In this document: positions 11,611-24,289 of the stretch, piece by piece
Layout of the letters: each line of letters begins with the position of its first letter
How positions within the stretch are numbered: the stretch's first letter is position 1
Assembly (NCBI GenBank): GCA_027257055.1
Contig: JAPVLO010000146.1
Location: 2,542,001-2,606,000, forward strand
DNA length: 64,000 nucleotides
Source: Cephalopachus bancanus
Lineage: Eukaryota > Chordata > Mammalia > Primates > Tarsiidae
Direction of reading: 5' to 3'
The notes under the pieces: generated by a model
What the model was told of the DNA's origin: nothing
Seen by the model: only the letters and a program-made list of their open reading frames with translations
Database searches by the model: none
Program-made: the position numbers and the translations under genes

Positions 11611-12908
11611 TATATATATATTGAATGTTAGGGTCAAGACAATACAATGCAATTAAAGCACTAAGTTGGGTAGAATAAACATAAGCTCCTCAAATCGTAG
11701 GTTCACAATTTACCTCACACAGAACTTGGACTGGCATTGGATAAATATCTGACAAATATATGTATGGAAAAATGACAGCATGGATAATAAAGAGGATTGG
11801 GGAATGAACTGTAACTGGCAGTGAACTTAAAAAAAAGAATGACTAAGTAATAAGGATGAAGAAAGAAACATATTCCAAGTAAATAATCCCAAATTAACAG
11901 ACATGAATTCAGAGTGAAGACCAGCCTGATTTGAATGGAATTGTGTGTATTGTGTTTCAACAAATATAATCATATTTGCTAGGTGTTAACAATAAGGAAA
12001 TAAAGAAGGTTCTGCTTAAATTTTTAAATACCCCTATTATAGTGGATATTTAGTGAGGAACTTTAAAATTAATGTTGAAAAGGCATAGTATCTCAAATAA
12101 AAAAACTTTCATAGAATGAACCAATAAGACTCCTTCTATCAATGAACCATGGTATATATTTCATCAAATCTGATCTGTTTAACACTGGAAACTTTTTGTC
12201 AGTATGATAGAGACATTATTAAAGGTCACAAAAATAATTTATAATGTATTAAAATAATAATAAAAAGGAGGGATGCCTATTGCCATCCCTACTTTAGATA
12301 CACGGTTAAGATTCTTACATTTATGTCTAATTTTTGGTAGCATGTTGATAGGTCTTATTACAAAAACTGCAATATTGAGGGGATTCACTGTGTCTATCCA
12401 GCACATATTTCCTGTGTGAATTGTGTTGTCCAAGAAAGTAATGAAGATTTCAGACAAGAGGTGTAAACTTTCCTCCTTTGTCACACTGCTCAATGTGGAT
12501 TAATATTTGGGTATTTTCATACAAGACCTAAATTCATTATGTTGCTATGCAATTACCTTAACAGGTCTTGCAATTATAAAACAAATTGTTTCTAAAGTGC
12601 TTTGGAATGATGGTACCTAGGTGTTACATGAATGCAAAGTTTGCTTATTTTGATCAGATAGTATAAGTTGATGCAATCTCTGGTTTTACTTTACACTTGT
12701 TTGTTTTAGACAATAAATTTGGTGAAATCACTCACTGTAATTACTTTGAGAATACATCTGTTTCTTCATTGCAAAATTGCTGTAGTAAAAGAAAAAATAT
12801 ATTTCAGGTTTTCAGAGTTAAGCAATAAAATAGCAGATTTTGATATATGAAAATTATTTTGAAAAAATATATAGAGAAGCAATATTACATGAAAAGGAAT
12901 TGACAGAT
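11611..12908. other. Unassigned AT-rich DNA
   Basis: No recognisable gene or repeat apart from a short TATATATATAT run near 11612. Confidence 0.5.
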
Positions 12909-12924
12909 AGAATTAATCTCATAG

Positions 12925-13213
12925 CCGGGCTCGGTGGTTCAGCCTGTAATCCGGCGCCTTTGGGAGGCTGAGGTGGGTGGATTGCCTGAGCCCGCGGGTT
13001 CGAGATCCGCCTGGGCAGCGAGACCTCATCTCTACAATAAATCAAAAAATCAGCGGGGCATGGTAGCGCACGCCTGTAATTCCGGCTACTCGGAAGGCTG
13101 AGGCAGAAGGATCACTGGAGCCCAGCAGGAGAGGCTGCAGTGGCCGGGAGCGGCCACTGCACTCCAGCCCGGGCGACAGAGTGAGAATCCAACTCAAAAA
13201 AAAAAAAAAAAAA
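12925..13213 (+). mobile_element. Young dimeric Alu of a lineage-specific type
   Basis: It starts CCGGGCTCGGTGGTTCAGCC, has both 7SL-derived arms joined by CTACAATAAATCAAAAAATC, and ends in an A-run. A perfect 16-bp target duplication AGAATTAATCTCATAG flanks it (12909-12924 and 13214-13229). The left arm carries a tRNA-like B box (GGTTCGAGATCC, 12997-13008). The right arm has an inverted repeat: GCAGTGGCC at 13137-13145 and GGCCACTGC at 13152-13160. The intact flanks and many CpGs indicate a recent insertion. Confidence 0.95.
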
Positions 13214-13229
13214 AGAATTAATCTCATAG

Positions 13230-15354
13230 ATTAGACACACACCCTCTAAATCGGTGGTAACTCTCCTTGACTCGCACAAGTACATGAGATGGCTAAAAGT
13301 AGGGATCAGCTGGGGAAATGCTACAGTCCATGGACTTCAAGGTCTGTTAGCTCACCCTGTCTATTCATTCATGGTTGTTAGTTCTTGTGCCTGGCATTCA
13401 CCAGGTATTCAAAAGCATGTGGCATTATCACAATATTGGTAGTGTTTGAGAAAAACATAGTAAATTAGGGAAATTTACAGATGGGCCTGATATTCCAAAT
13501 TATCAGCATACTTGTGTTGTTGTCAAATAAAATACTCTCCAACTGTTTTCCCTAGCTTTTTGCAATACTACTAAAGAAAAGTATATTCTTTAGGCTATAT
13601 TTTAAGCCCAGTTATCATATAATATTGATTTGGTCTATTTTAAAGGTGAGGTAAAAGCAACAGGTGACACTATTTGGAGACATTAATTCAAAACTCAGAA
13701 CTTATTTGAAATTAAACAATTGTTATTCTTTACTCATTTCCTAACTTCTAATGGGGTTTACTTAAAATTTGGTAAGGTTTTTTTTTTTTCCAAAGCCAGA
13801 TATGATTTAACAAGAAATTTTAATAGCTTCAGAGAAGTAATAGGTTTTCTTTCATGTCTGTGTAAACTGAAGGTGTATTTTACCAACCTCACTCTTGTAC
13901 CCATCTTCAACATTACTAAGGCTTTTTAAAAAATACAAGAAGAGAAATTAATCTGAATCCTATGAAATCTACTTTACTTCAAATCTATATGTCTTTATGG
14001 TAGACCAGTTCAACAACAAGAAAAATTTAGTCTTGCACATGGAACAATATTCAATTTCGTGGCACACTATTGACCAGAACTATGTAACTAATAGCATTGA
14101 CAATTTCAATTTCAGTACATGGAAATAAGTGTGCCACAGAGATTCAATAGCATTGTTGGGTGTATCCCTATTTATATCTCTGAAACATAGACATGATAGT
14201 TCTTTCTATTGTCCTTTTGTTTTGCCCTCAGTTCAAAAATAAAATAATTGCTAAGTTGAATAGTGGTTTCCTTTAAAGTAGTCATGATAGATAAGGCTTG
14301 CCCTTACTACTGATCATGACTTTCTTTGAGAGCTCTTAATAGTTATCAAGTGTACCATTTTTCTTGGCATGTATAGAGAGAAGGACATGAATCCTCAGAT
14401 GGCAAGGAATGGATGATTCTCTACAAGGTCCCGTTTTTGGTTTCTTATTATTATGAGTTTCAAAATTCATAAAAGTTGGCATGCAGATGAAGTCTCTGAT
14501 ACCCAATCATTTACTATTGACAAAAACTATGGCAATGTATACAACTTCCATTCATCGTTTTGTCTGACAGATCTGTCATTTTAAAATGGAGGGCTTTGCT
14601 GTTAATTTGGTGACCCATTTCAAGATTGATGTTAAAAAAGTTAATATGGAGAAAGATACTCCAGTACGTAATCTTGCAGTATTAGGTAGCTATTACTTTT
14701 CTTTGGTGAAAACAATTTGTGTTTTTTACCTTTGAATCACTTTTTTTTTGAGATTTCAGAGAGAGTTTTACTATCAAATATCCTGCATTTTAAATACTAT
14801 TTAATTATGATTTGCTTCCTTGGGGATTTATCATCATGTGATTTAATTTGATACATACCCTAAGGGGAACATATTTCAATTATAAAATATTTTCTCCAGA
14901 AACAATAATGGTTCAATGATTTATTTCAGGATGCTATTATACAATGGCTTATTCAACTGGAATGTGAATGTAATCAAATTTTAAAATATAGTATAGGTAC
15001 CCCCAAACGCATGAGAAATAAACATAAGTGCTTTTGTGCTCACACACAAAAATCATATTTATATATTTTTTCAGTCTTAGCATAATACTTCAATTATTAT
15101 ATCTTGAGAAAAGAACTTAGCTGAGAGCCATGAAACATTTATATTATTATCTCTTCAAAAAGTTCATTTTTGGACAAGTATCATTTGGATAGGGATTAAC
15201 TTAATCAGAGATTTTGAATCTTCTTTGCTTTAATTTTAATCTCTTTTTAAAAAATGTCTGAATCTTTAAAAGACCTAAACCTGTAGTCACAAAGCACTGC
15301 TTCAAAAAAGGAAAGGAAAAAAAAAAAAAAAAAGAAGGGAAAGTTTTTAGAGCA
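13230..15354. other. Unassigned AT-rich DNA
   Basis: No repeat family or gene recognised. A 17-base A-run (about 15319-15335) lies at the right edge. Confidence 0.5.
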
Positions 15355-15900
15355 GCCACCGGCTGTAAGAGAGATAGTGCAGGCAGCAGATTTGTGACAG
15401 AGTGGAGCATGAAACCCATCAGCTGATGAGTGAAAATCCCTGGTTTCTAATTAATCGAGGTACACAGGCCAAGGGATGAAGAGGATCAGGGAAATGAAAT
15501 CAGGAAAAAGATACCATCAGTCATTTCTGCGGCCCATTGTCATACTTCAGAATCTGCTGTAATGAATCACTCAGGCATTCCACAGATACATTCAAATGGT
15601 GAAGAAAATTCATTGTCCGGTGAAGAGCGTGTGATAAAAATCTTTCTCTCCCCCCCTTTGTCAGAAGCCTATGATCAGAAAAGGAAATCCAGACAGCACA
15701 ACAGGTGTGCTTTTTGCAAGCCTGGTGAAATCTGCAAATGAACCAAGTATGGAAGAATTTTTTTTCTCCAAAATGTGTGTGGGGAGGATGGTGGGACGGA
15801 GCATCCAGTAAAGGGAGGTTTTGTCATTAAAAAGGATTGCAAATAAGTGTAAGGTTAGGAGAAACAGTGGAGTCTCTTCCTCCAGTGGAGACATGAATGT
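15355..15900. other. Candidate conserved non-coding sequence
   Basis: The stretch is of high complexity, has no repeat signature and is richer in G and C than its flanks. It holds motifs often seen in developmental enhancers: TAATTAATCGAG near 15449, AATGAATCACTCAG near 15561 and CATTCCACAGATACATTC. No coding frame longer than about 77 codons. This is a composition-based guess. Confidence 0.3.
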
Positions 15901-16839
15901 CCCTGTAACATCTTAACTAGGAAAATAAGAGACATCATTTGGAAATATAGTAATAGTTCATTTAATTTAATTCATGAGGGGAGACATTTCCCTTGGAAGA
16001 CAATTAGTCCAGTGAAGAAAGCATTATGCATTACATACTGGCTCTGATCAGAAAAAGGAAAATCTCACCCTCAATGTCTTCTAGCAGATCTAAGGCCCAT
16101 GGTTTCTGGGGTTTTCTAGAGAACGAGTTTCCTTTAAAGTCAGTGAGACTTACCCATGATGAATGCACATTTCAGCCTGAAGGTTTGTTCAAAGTTTTCT
16201 TAATTCAGGCCTGCATTCCTTCTGGGTTATAGTTCGCTTTTGTGGTGGTCATGTATTCTACTGGAGAAAATATTAATCGTGGCACCTGAGACATAGTATC
16301 TGTGTATTTAGACTCGGCGGCAACGTTGTGACCCAGAACAGTCCCTGGGAGCAGCTCCAAGTGCTGTCTGGCATTAGGTGACATGCAGAGATAATTGTTT
16401 TCAAATAATCAGTTACTATACCGAGACATATAAGGATGGCTGATTCATTTTAAATTTAATTACTATAATATAGGGTTTCGCTGTCTATATTATCAATCAC
16501 CAAGACACTTTGGAGTTGATAATATTAAAATTGCAACAATAATGAGAATTCTACTTCATGATGAAAATAATTTTAATCATGGCTAGATTACAAATCCATT
16601 TACAGTTACGGTTACTGAGAATTCTATTATCTACCTTCTCTTGTAAAAGATGTTAAGACATGTTTTCAGGAAGTAGAAAAGATTATAGAAGTATGCTGTG
16701 TCTATAAAGTTTCAAGCGCAGGTTTTCAGAAAACCTTGCGATAGCTTCCAAGCTGTCAAGACTTGTGGGGCAGAATGTAGGGCAGAGGAGGCGGCTGTGA
16801 TGACAGGTGGACATAAAACCCTCTATCTTTCTTGCTTTA
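15901..16839. other. Unassigned DNA
   Basis: No recognisable repeat or gene. Unrelated short frames only. Confidence 0.5.
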
Positions 16840-16970
16840 TTTTTTCAGTCAAAAAATATTTTTCAGGACCTTCTACATAACAGTCACTGTGTTAGATGCT
16901 GGGAGTGCGGTAGACGAAGCAGCGTGGTTTCTGCCTCATGGTGCTCACAATCTGATTTGCTCTGATGCCT
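16840..16970 (-). mobile_element. Ancient mammalian repeat remnant
   Basis: TCAAAAAATATTTTTCAGGA, CACTGTGTTAGATGCTGGGA and CTGCCTCATGGTGCTCACAA follow the order of a well-known old dispersed repeat (AAATATTTATTGAGC, CACTGTTCTAGGC, CTGCCCTCATGGAGCTTACA). It may be the same family as 56890-57480. Confidence 0.5.
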
Positions 16971-17039
16971 GTCCTAGTCTTGTAGATGTTTTAAGTTCTA
17001 AATGAATTCCAATGGAGGACAATGAGTGAACCTAGGCAG

Positions 17040-17097
17040 ACCAGTCCTCATCTCCAACTGCACATTGGAATTACCTGGGAAACTAATATATACATAC

Positions 17098-17137
<40 letters not shown>

Positions 17138-17207
17138 GCTGCACTGGGGCTCAGGCGTATTTTTTAACGTCTCTCATGAATATTCTACTGTGTAGCCAGG
17201 GTTAACA
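17040..17207 (+). mobile_element. MER5A-like hAT DNA transposon remnant with internal (TG)n
   Basis: The left half reads AACTGCACATTGGAATTACC and the right half reads TTCTACTGTGTAGCCAGGGT, which together resemble the near-palindromic MER5A element. The middle segment GGGGCTCAGGCGTATTTTTT fits its right-hand interior. A (TG)n run replaces or expands part of the centre. Confidence 0.7.
17100..17135. repeat. (TG)18 microsatellite
   Basis: Uninterrupted TG dinucleotides inside the MER5A-like element. Confidence 0.95.
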
Positions 17208-17242
17208 AAACAAAACAAATCAAATCAAAACAAAACAAAACA
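17205..17242. repeat. (CAAAA)n/(CAAAT)n short tandem repeat
   Basis: AACAAAACAAAACAAATCAAA continuing to CAAAACAAAACAC; pentamer units abutting the right end of the MER5A-like element. Confidence 0.85.
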
Positions 17243-18178
17243 CTGGACCTCTCATCAAGAACAGTATCTAGAGAGCAACTGCTCTGGGTATTAACTGAGA
17301 TGATCTTCTGCTCATCTGCTAAACCTTTAGGAAATTGTTTGCTAGTGTCCAACTGAATCGAACCAGCCCTTAATATTTTGGTCCTAGAAGACTATCAGAT
17401 TCTTGAGAGCCCAAAAGTGTGGTAATTTCTTTTGCAAAGAATGTATAATGTCCTATAATATGTTCTGATCATCTTTGCTAATTTTGACTCTATCTCACCT
17501 TTTAATATCAAAATTATCTGGATTTGGTCTGATAATTGGTCCGAGCAAGAATTACTCATTGCTGCTCATTGGTTATTCAATTTATTTAACCTATAAACTT
17601 CCTAGGGGTAGTTTGTATTGTACTGGGAGTATACTTAAGAAGCTGGGTCAAAGATATACTAAATATGTTTGTGGGGACTAATGGGAAGATGGTTGGAATT
17701 CAATGATAATGGGTGACCAAATTATTCCAGCTGTATTCCCCTATTTGGTGTGACTGTGCTCCAAAGTCCTCAGTAAATTGTATTCTTCCCTGAGGAATTT
17801 GTGGTTCCTTTATACACCTGGACAATTCATGGTGCAGAGATGCACGCTTGAATCATTTTCTATATCTTCTTATTTATATACTCAGTTTACATAAAACATA
17901 TCTTGATACATATATATGTTTACAAAATAATTGAGCATAAAAATTAGAATTCTACCGTCACAATTATACTTTTATTTTCCCCATATTTTTTATTCCCTTG
18001 TCTTCCCTTTATTGGAATTTTCTTTCTCTTTTCTTTACCCTTAACACCAACCTCTATTTGAGTATTATTTTTTCCTATTCTTTCAGAAATGAACAAAGTC
18101 ACAAATCACAAATATCTCCAACCACTTGATTGATCTCTTTACTCAATCTTTTTCAAAAAAATACTCATATGTGTATAC
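17243..18178. other. Unassigned AT-rich DNA
   Basis: No gene or repeat recognised. Confidence 0.5.
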
Positions 18179-18180
18179 AC

Positions 18181-18210
18181 AAACCCACACACGCATACAC
18201 ACACACACAC
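18181..18210. repeat. Imperfect (CA)n microsatellite
   Basis: AAACCCACACACGCATACAC followed by five or six pure CA units. Confidence 0.85.
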
Positions 18211-19139
18211 TAGGGTGAGTATGTGTTCATATGCATAGACATGGAAATAATTAGTTTAAAAAAATCAGTCTATTATCGTCACTGTCACTTAAGACATTCC
18301 CAGAAGCATGTAAACTGCGCCCCACACTGGTTCCCTGCTTTGGAGGAACTCTATGAATAAAATTACATTTCTGGAATCTGCCAGCTTTCTAATTCAGTTT
18401 ACTGCACTTTGAACAACATCTTTCCTTCATGTGTTGCATAATTTTTGTCTTTCCAGGTTTATTTTTATCTTTCTGTTTCTCTAACTCACCATCAACTCTG
18501 CGGGAAGAAATGGCCTCTCCCATGGCCAGAGAGCTTCTTGGGGCCTATGTCTGTAATTAGATCGAATTATTTGAGTGACGATCAAAACAGCAAAACTGAC
18601 TTCAGTGGCATTCAGTCAGGAGTATCGGTATTTAACATATGTGTTTCCATTTTAATTTTCAGAATTAGAAAACCCATGGGTACAAATGTAAGATTAAATT
18701 TGATTTTTTTAAAGCAATAAACTAGGTTTATTGTAGTGTCTTTTGGCATTTAGAGAAATACAAAGCATTGAGCTATCAGATTTTACAGTGACAATACAGA
18801 ATTATGAATTTTGAATTTGAGGTACAAACATCACAATCATTAACTGCATATACTGAGACTTATAAAATGAGTTGGCAAAGGGAAGAGAATCAAAAAGTTG
18901 TAAATAAGTTAAATGGTTTGAGAAGATAGCACAGTTGTTGCATAGCCACCATTTTAATCTGGTCACTTCGCAAAATGAAGGCTATTTGGACTTGTTTCAT
19001 CAAAAAACTGAAATTGACCAGATAGTCCACAGGTGATCAGTTCCAAAGCTTCCCCTAGAGTCAAACCTCCAAATATTTATCATATATGTATGTATGTTTG
19101 CTTGGATCATGATAAGGTACCAATTTGGGATTTTTGGAA
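18211..19139. other. Unassigned DNA
   Basis: No repeat family recognised. A 91-codon frame at 18445-18720 has no recognisable motif. Confidence 0.5.
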
Positions 19140-19830
19140 ACCGAGCTAGAATGTCACCTGAGACATCCCTCTGATTTGGACTGGGTTCAGAAGCAAAGTG
19201 CCTTGAGAGGCCAAAAGAGAAAGAGAGGGTGAGCAGAAGAGCAAGCAGGAATGGACTGCCCGTGTCGCCAGCTCTAATATCCCAGTGCAATTATTTTGTG
19301 GACATCCACTCCTTGCCTGCACAGGAGATAGGGCTATAAGTGTATGTTATTTTTTAATTACAAGGGGGGGTAGAAAAAATCCTGATGATGGGCTGGAAGG
19401 TGCCATTGCATTGTTATTTTTTCCTCTCCCTTCGTTTGCTGATTATGTGAGCCGGGCTCCTTTGCTAGCCGATGATAAGCAGAATTTCCATGTTCTCTGC
19501 ATAATTAATCCATCTCTGCCTCTCTTCATGCCAACTCGCCCGTTATCGCCGGCACATGCCTGAATTGCAAAAGAATCCGCTCTTCAATTGGAACTTATTG
19601 ATATTCTAAGAAAAAAAAAGGGAGAAGGGGGAAAAAACTGAAAATCCTTAAGTTTAAGCCGCAGATTTTTAAATGGATTAATTTCGCTGCAATCGCAGCC
19701 ATCTAAGGCGGGAAGGCAGGCAGAGCAAATTGAAAGCGTCTCCATGTTTGCAGAATTGGGTCCAGAACGCTGAAATGTACTGGCACAGCTCTCTTTTAAA
19801 GTCAGAAAATTACCATTCATTTACATCACA
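19140..19830. other. Strong candidate conserved non-coding element (enhancer-like)
   Basis: This repeat-free block stands out: CpG dinucleotides survive (CTCGCCCGTTATCGCCGGC near 19536, TTTCGCTGCAATCGCAGCC near 19683) in a window where CpG is otherwise almost confined to young Alus. It contains several homeodomain-type cores (TTAATTACAAGG near 19355, ATAATTAATCC near 19501, GGATTAATTTCG near 19675) and long high-complexity runs with no open frame above 96 codons. Such blocks in gene-poor AT-rich regions are often vertebrate developmental enhancers. Conservation itself cannot be tested here. Confidence 0.45.
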
Positions 19831-22800
19831 TGAAATACTTTTTTATGCTAGAAATATTCAAGAGACGTTCTTTAAATGCCTGCTAATGCTTGATAACATT
19901 TCTAACTTTCAACGTTTTGCTAGACTTTGATATGACATGATAGGAATGCCTTCCAGTAGAGAATATTATATCTCTCTTTATCACATATTAGATTACATCA
20001 TCTTTTTCTTAATCATTCCCAAGTAGTCTTTAAACAATGAAGTCTGTCATTGGCTATGTAGGATTTTGTGTGTGGATGGAAGTCAAGGTTAGTCATTTAT
20101 TTTTTGAGTCTACCTACAAATGAAATGTTTGTTTTTATTCAATTTTTCTTCTTCAAATAGCTGGAGACCTTGGACCAAAAAATAACTATATAATAATCAT
20201 AATAATTTCTCAGTAGTCATTGTTTTGACTATTTTTCTCAGTCATATGATAAACTCCTATTTTTGAGAGACTTAGTTCTTTCTCATTTTAACTTTTAAGT
20301 AGTTACACTTTGAAATTTCCTTTGACTTAGAAAAGGGTCCATAGTTGGAGTCATTCTACAAAGTGTGCAGTTCAAGAATCATAAATACAGAAACTTTCAG
20401 TTCCAGGATTCTTGCAGTTTCCAAACAGAATTACTAAACCTTGCTTAGTTGTTAATGTTTTATTTTTTATTTTAAAATATGTTGTATGATAATTCCCTGA
20501 CTCCTGGAATTGAACACTTGCCAGCAAAGAAAATCCTTTTAATACCCCAGTTTATCTTCAGCAGTGCTTTCTTCCTGTGGTTAGATGCCCACAAACCTGC
20601 AGTTTATGCTGGTCTGCATGACGAGGCTGATGTGCTATTTGAGCTCAGAGAAGTGTTGCTAATATCAACCAGGAAAGAAAATGTGAATTTGAATATCTAA
20701 AAATACTCATCATTAAGTAGTTTCTATACATTGTAAATTCAGTAGAACTTCAAAGGGGAAAAGAATAATAATTTTAAGAATATCAACTTAGTTTGGAGGT
20801 ACATTTCCTAGGGAAAATGAAACAGTAAGCAGTGATGTTCTTTGGAGAGATTTGTTTCAGTTACAAAACAAGGATCTGCATAACCACAGGCCATCTTAAC
20901 ATAAAATACTGACACTGGGGTGCAAAGGTCTATACTATTAACGAGCAATTTAAATATTGACAATGTATTTTTCCTCATAAATAAACCAAAATGAAAGAGG
21001 TAAGAAATACACGTGAGAGAACAGTGTTTTAGAGTCACAGTAAAATAACTAAGAAAGTGATGATCACCATAACATAAAAACAATTAAATGCAACAATTTT
21101 AACTTAATCATCTTAATTGTAAAGTCTTGTGTAATTCTTAAGCTACCTAAAGCCTGTAAAAGAGTAAACTGCTAGTTGCACATTGAGTAATTTTGTATAG
21201 TCAGCTAAACAGTTTAAAGCAATTTTAAAAATGAAATGAAAAATGACCCTTCTTAAAATAGATGTAGCAAAAACATTTCAACCATAAATAATAATTTCCC
21301 TGACCTTGTACACTCAATCCTTTCATTTAAAGGTGTGAACTCAAAGAACTTGAAAATTGCAGGTGTATTTTGGGAGGGGAAACTTTTTCTGGATATTCTG
21401 TTTTGAAAAGAAAAAATTGTAATTTTAAAACTCAAATATGTGCTAGAGTATGCATTTAGTTTATATTTTGAACACTCTGTATAACATAATTATGAATATA
21501 TCAATTGGAAATTTATGTTTTTATAAAAATATTTTATTCATGCTCTGAAACCATTATGATTTTTACTCTATATAATTTATAGTTGTAACTTAGTTCATGT
21601 GGTTTAACACAATTTTTTGTGTGAAACATGAGTCATGCTGGTTTCACTATTATATTCTAAATTCATTGGGTACTTTAAATAAATATAAGGTATCACATTC
21701 CTAATTATTACCATATGTGCAGATCAGAGCAAGAAGAGTGATGCAAATGGTTTCGAGATGTTCTGTGTCAGATGACAGGCTAAATCAAACAGCAATGATT
21801 CACTATGAAGTGGTGACTGCGGATACGATATGAATTAGCTATTTCACTGAAAAAACCAGGACACTGACATGGATTCATAAATGATGAACTGACATAATAG
21901 AAACAATTGAATGGGTTTTTTTTTCCTTTCTTTTAAATTTAAGGATGAATTGAAAAGTGAAGAAGGCTATTACAAATGGTTTTCCTGGTGTCAAAAATTG
22001 CTAAATAGTTCTCTTTTTTTTTTGACATTAGGAAAATGAGTGACAGCCTTTTATTTGTATTGTGCATGATGGATGGATCCCTTCGTCGTCTCCCTGCCAC
22101 TTCCTCTTTTCTTTGTAGTTGGGAGGAATTGAACCATTTACCACCTCTAGGCTGGCTTTTTGCTCATTAGATGCTACCAACTTCTAAAACTTAAACCTGT
22201 GCTGTGCTTGCTCCAAATAACAAAGCGTATAAATTATATCTTTCTCACTAATACAGAGATATCAAGCACATAATCAAAAATGAAATATTTAATGATTCTT
22301 TCTTTATCCTTCACCTTTTCTTGCTCTAACTACAAGGAGTTCAAACTTAACTCAAACTGAACATGCCTGAAGACTTTTTCATTTTCTGTTTAATCTTCTC
22401 AGGTTAGGTGGTTCTTGTGCTAAGGAAAAAGGTTCAAAGAGTCTTGAATCTTTCATGTTTTGTGCCCAAACTCTCCTATACATTGCTCTCATAAGATATC
22501 ACCATGGATCACTGAATATCAGCATTTATCAATCTAAAGGTAGCCATTGAGAATCTTGTATTTATCTTACACTGGTCTGGGCACCAAAAAGAGACTGAGA
22601 ATTTTTTACTTAGCTAAATGTGTTAAGTGGTCTTTTCTCAGCAACAATTTACAGTAGAATCTCCACTGCTTGTTTAATTCTAACAAAATGCATTATATTA
22701 GTATCCAATTTTTAAAATTATAGACCTAGAATTCATTTCTTTAAAGATACTTGAAGATGTTTTCCAAATTGGTGATTCTCAAGTATAAAAAACTTATCTC

Positions 22801-23363
22801 ACTTATAAATACTTATATCTTTTATTGATAGCAGGTACCCAATATTTTACAGATATAGTATAGACAACTAGATTTTAAAATAGTTGAATTATAGTCTCTC
22901 AGGGAACATCAAGTTGTGTTTTAAAAAGCAATTGGAATAGAATGGCCCTTCCCAGATACCTGGACTAGAGAAATGATGCTGATACCAAATATGGTTTTCT
23001 ATCCTAAAAATCTCTCTAGAAAGTATTCCACAGACTTTTAGATATTAACTATTGTCTTTGTTAACCAAAATAAGTTTAGACATTTTCTTTATTAAGGAAA
23101 CAGACTAGAGAAAAGACAGCTGCTGTTCCTAATGCTCACAGATCACTCATCATCTTTATGACATTAATAATGGGAACTTAATTTCTTCATGTTCAAAATT
23201 ATAAAAATAACACCCCATCAAAGAGTTCTTATAATAATAAATGTATGAAAACAGTATATTTCCTGAAACAGTGTCAAGAAGTTAGTATCCTTATATCTTG
23301 CGATTTGATCATCATTTAATGAGACACAAATATTGGAAGAGGGAAAGATGATGCAGGGAGGTT

Positions 23364-23365
<2 letters not shown>
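19831..23365. other. Unassigned AT-rich DNA
   Basis: I recognise no repeat family, RNA gene or coding exon in this 3.5-kb stretch. Open frames are under 92 codons with no motifs. Confidence 0.5.
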
Positions 23366-23418
<53 letters not shown>

Positions 23419-23426
23419 TGTGTGTC
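23366..23426. repeat. (GT)n microsatellite
   Basis: About 26 uninterrupted GT units with a TTTGTG interruption near the right end. The Cys/Val-alternating open frame over it is an artefact. Confidence 0.95.
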
Positions 23427-23814
23427 TATTTTATCTTTTACATGTATCGGGTATTTCTATTCAAACATTGAGTAGAAATGAAAAATTTCTTTGTATTTTT
23501 TTAGATACTTTAAAAAATAGCCAATATAATCTTCTAAAATAATCTCTCTCTGTTTAATGCAAATGTTATAGATGATTCTAAAAACTTAGAGAAGGAATAA
23601 GAATTTGACATTGCTGTTTTCATAAAAAGAACTTTAATAGTTAGGGTTTGTGGCTGAGTCCTTTCTTCTGGTTCTCAGTTTGTAGTTTCTATAGGAGCAG
23701 ACGGGAATTAAAAATGAAAATTGTGATTTTGGAGTATAGGCAAATAGTTAATTTAAAACACACATATGTTATGAATATAATTTTGAAAGATAGGAGAAGG
23801 AATAATCTTTGAAA

Positions 23815-24108
23815 AAAAAATTTTTTTTTTTGAGTTGGAGTCTCAACTCTGTTGCCCAGACTGGAGTGCAGTGGCACACTCTCGGCCACTGCAGCCTTGA
23901 CCTAGTGGACTCAGGCAATCCTTCCACCTCAGACTTCTAAGTAGCTGGAACTATAGGCATGTGCCAGCAAGCCCAGCTAATTTTTTGATTTATTGTAGAA
24001 ACATTTCGCCAAGTTGCCATGGCTGGTCTCAAAATTTTGCGTCAGGCAACCCTTTCACCTCCGCCTGCTAAAGTGCTGGAATTACAGGCTTGAGCCACTA
24101 CACCTGAC
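23815..24108 (-). mobile_element. Intermediate-age Alu, antisense
   Basis: After a T-run it reads TTGAGTTGGAGTCTCAACTC, GGAGTGCAGTGGCACACTCT, CGGCCACTGCAGCC, then the linker TTTTTTGATTTATTGTAGAA, ending GCCACTACACCTGACT. Flanks TAATCTTTGAAAA (23803) and TAATCTTTAAAAA (24109) are a likely target duplication. It has the linker of the young Alus but not their perfect hairpin, so it looks like an older member of the same lineage. Confidence 0.9.
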
Positions 24109-24289
24109 TAATCTTTAAAAATTAACGCAGTATTTATAAAAAGTCTCGCTCTAAGAAATCAAAAATTGAAGTATAAATTAAATTATTTTTATTTTCTAAA
24201 ATGTTGATTTATATTTCAGAAAAATACATATTTCAATAACTATCTTCCCTATTGAATTAGAAACAACAGGAAAATTAAAGTTATATTTT

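Noticed and set aside
23333..23542. Cys/Val-repeat open frame
   Set aside because: It is the (GT)n microsatellite read in frame; the same applies to the (CA)n frame at 54372-54845 minus.
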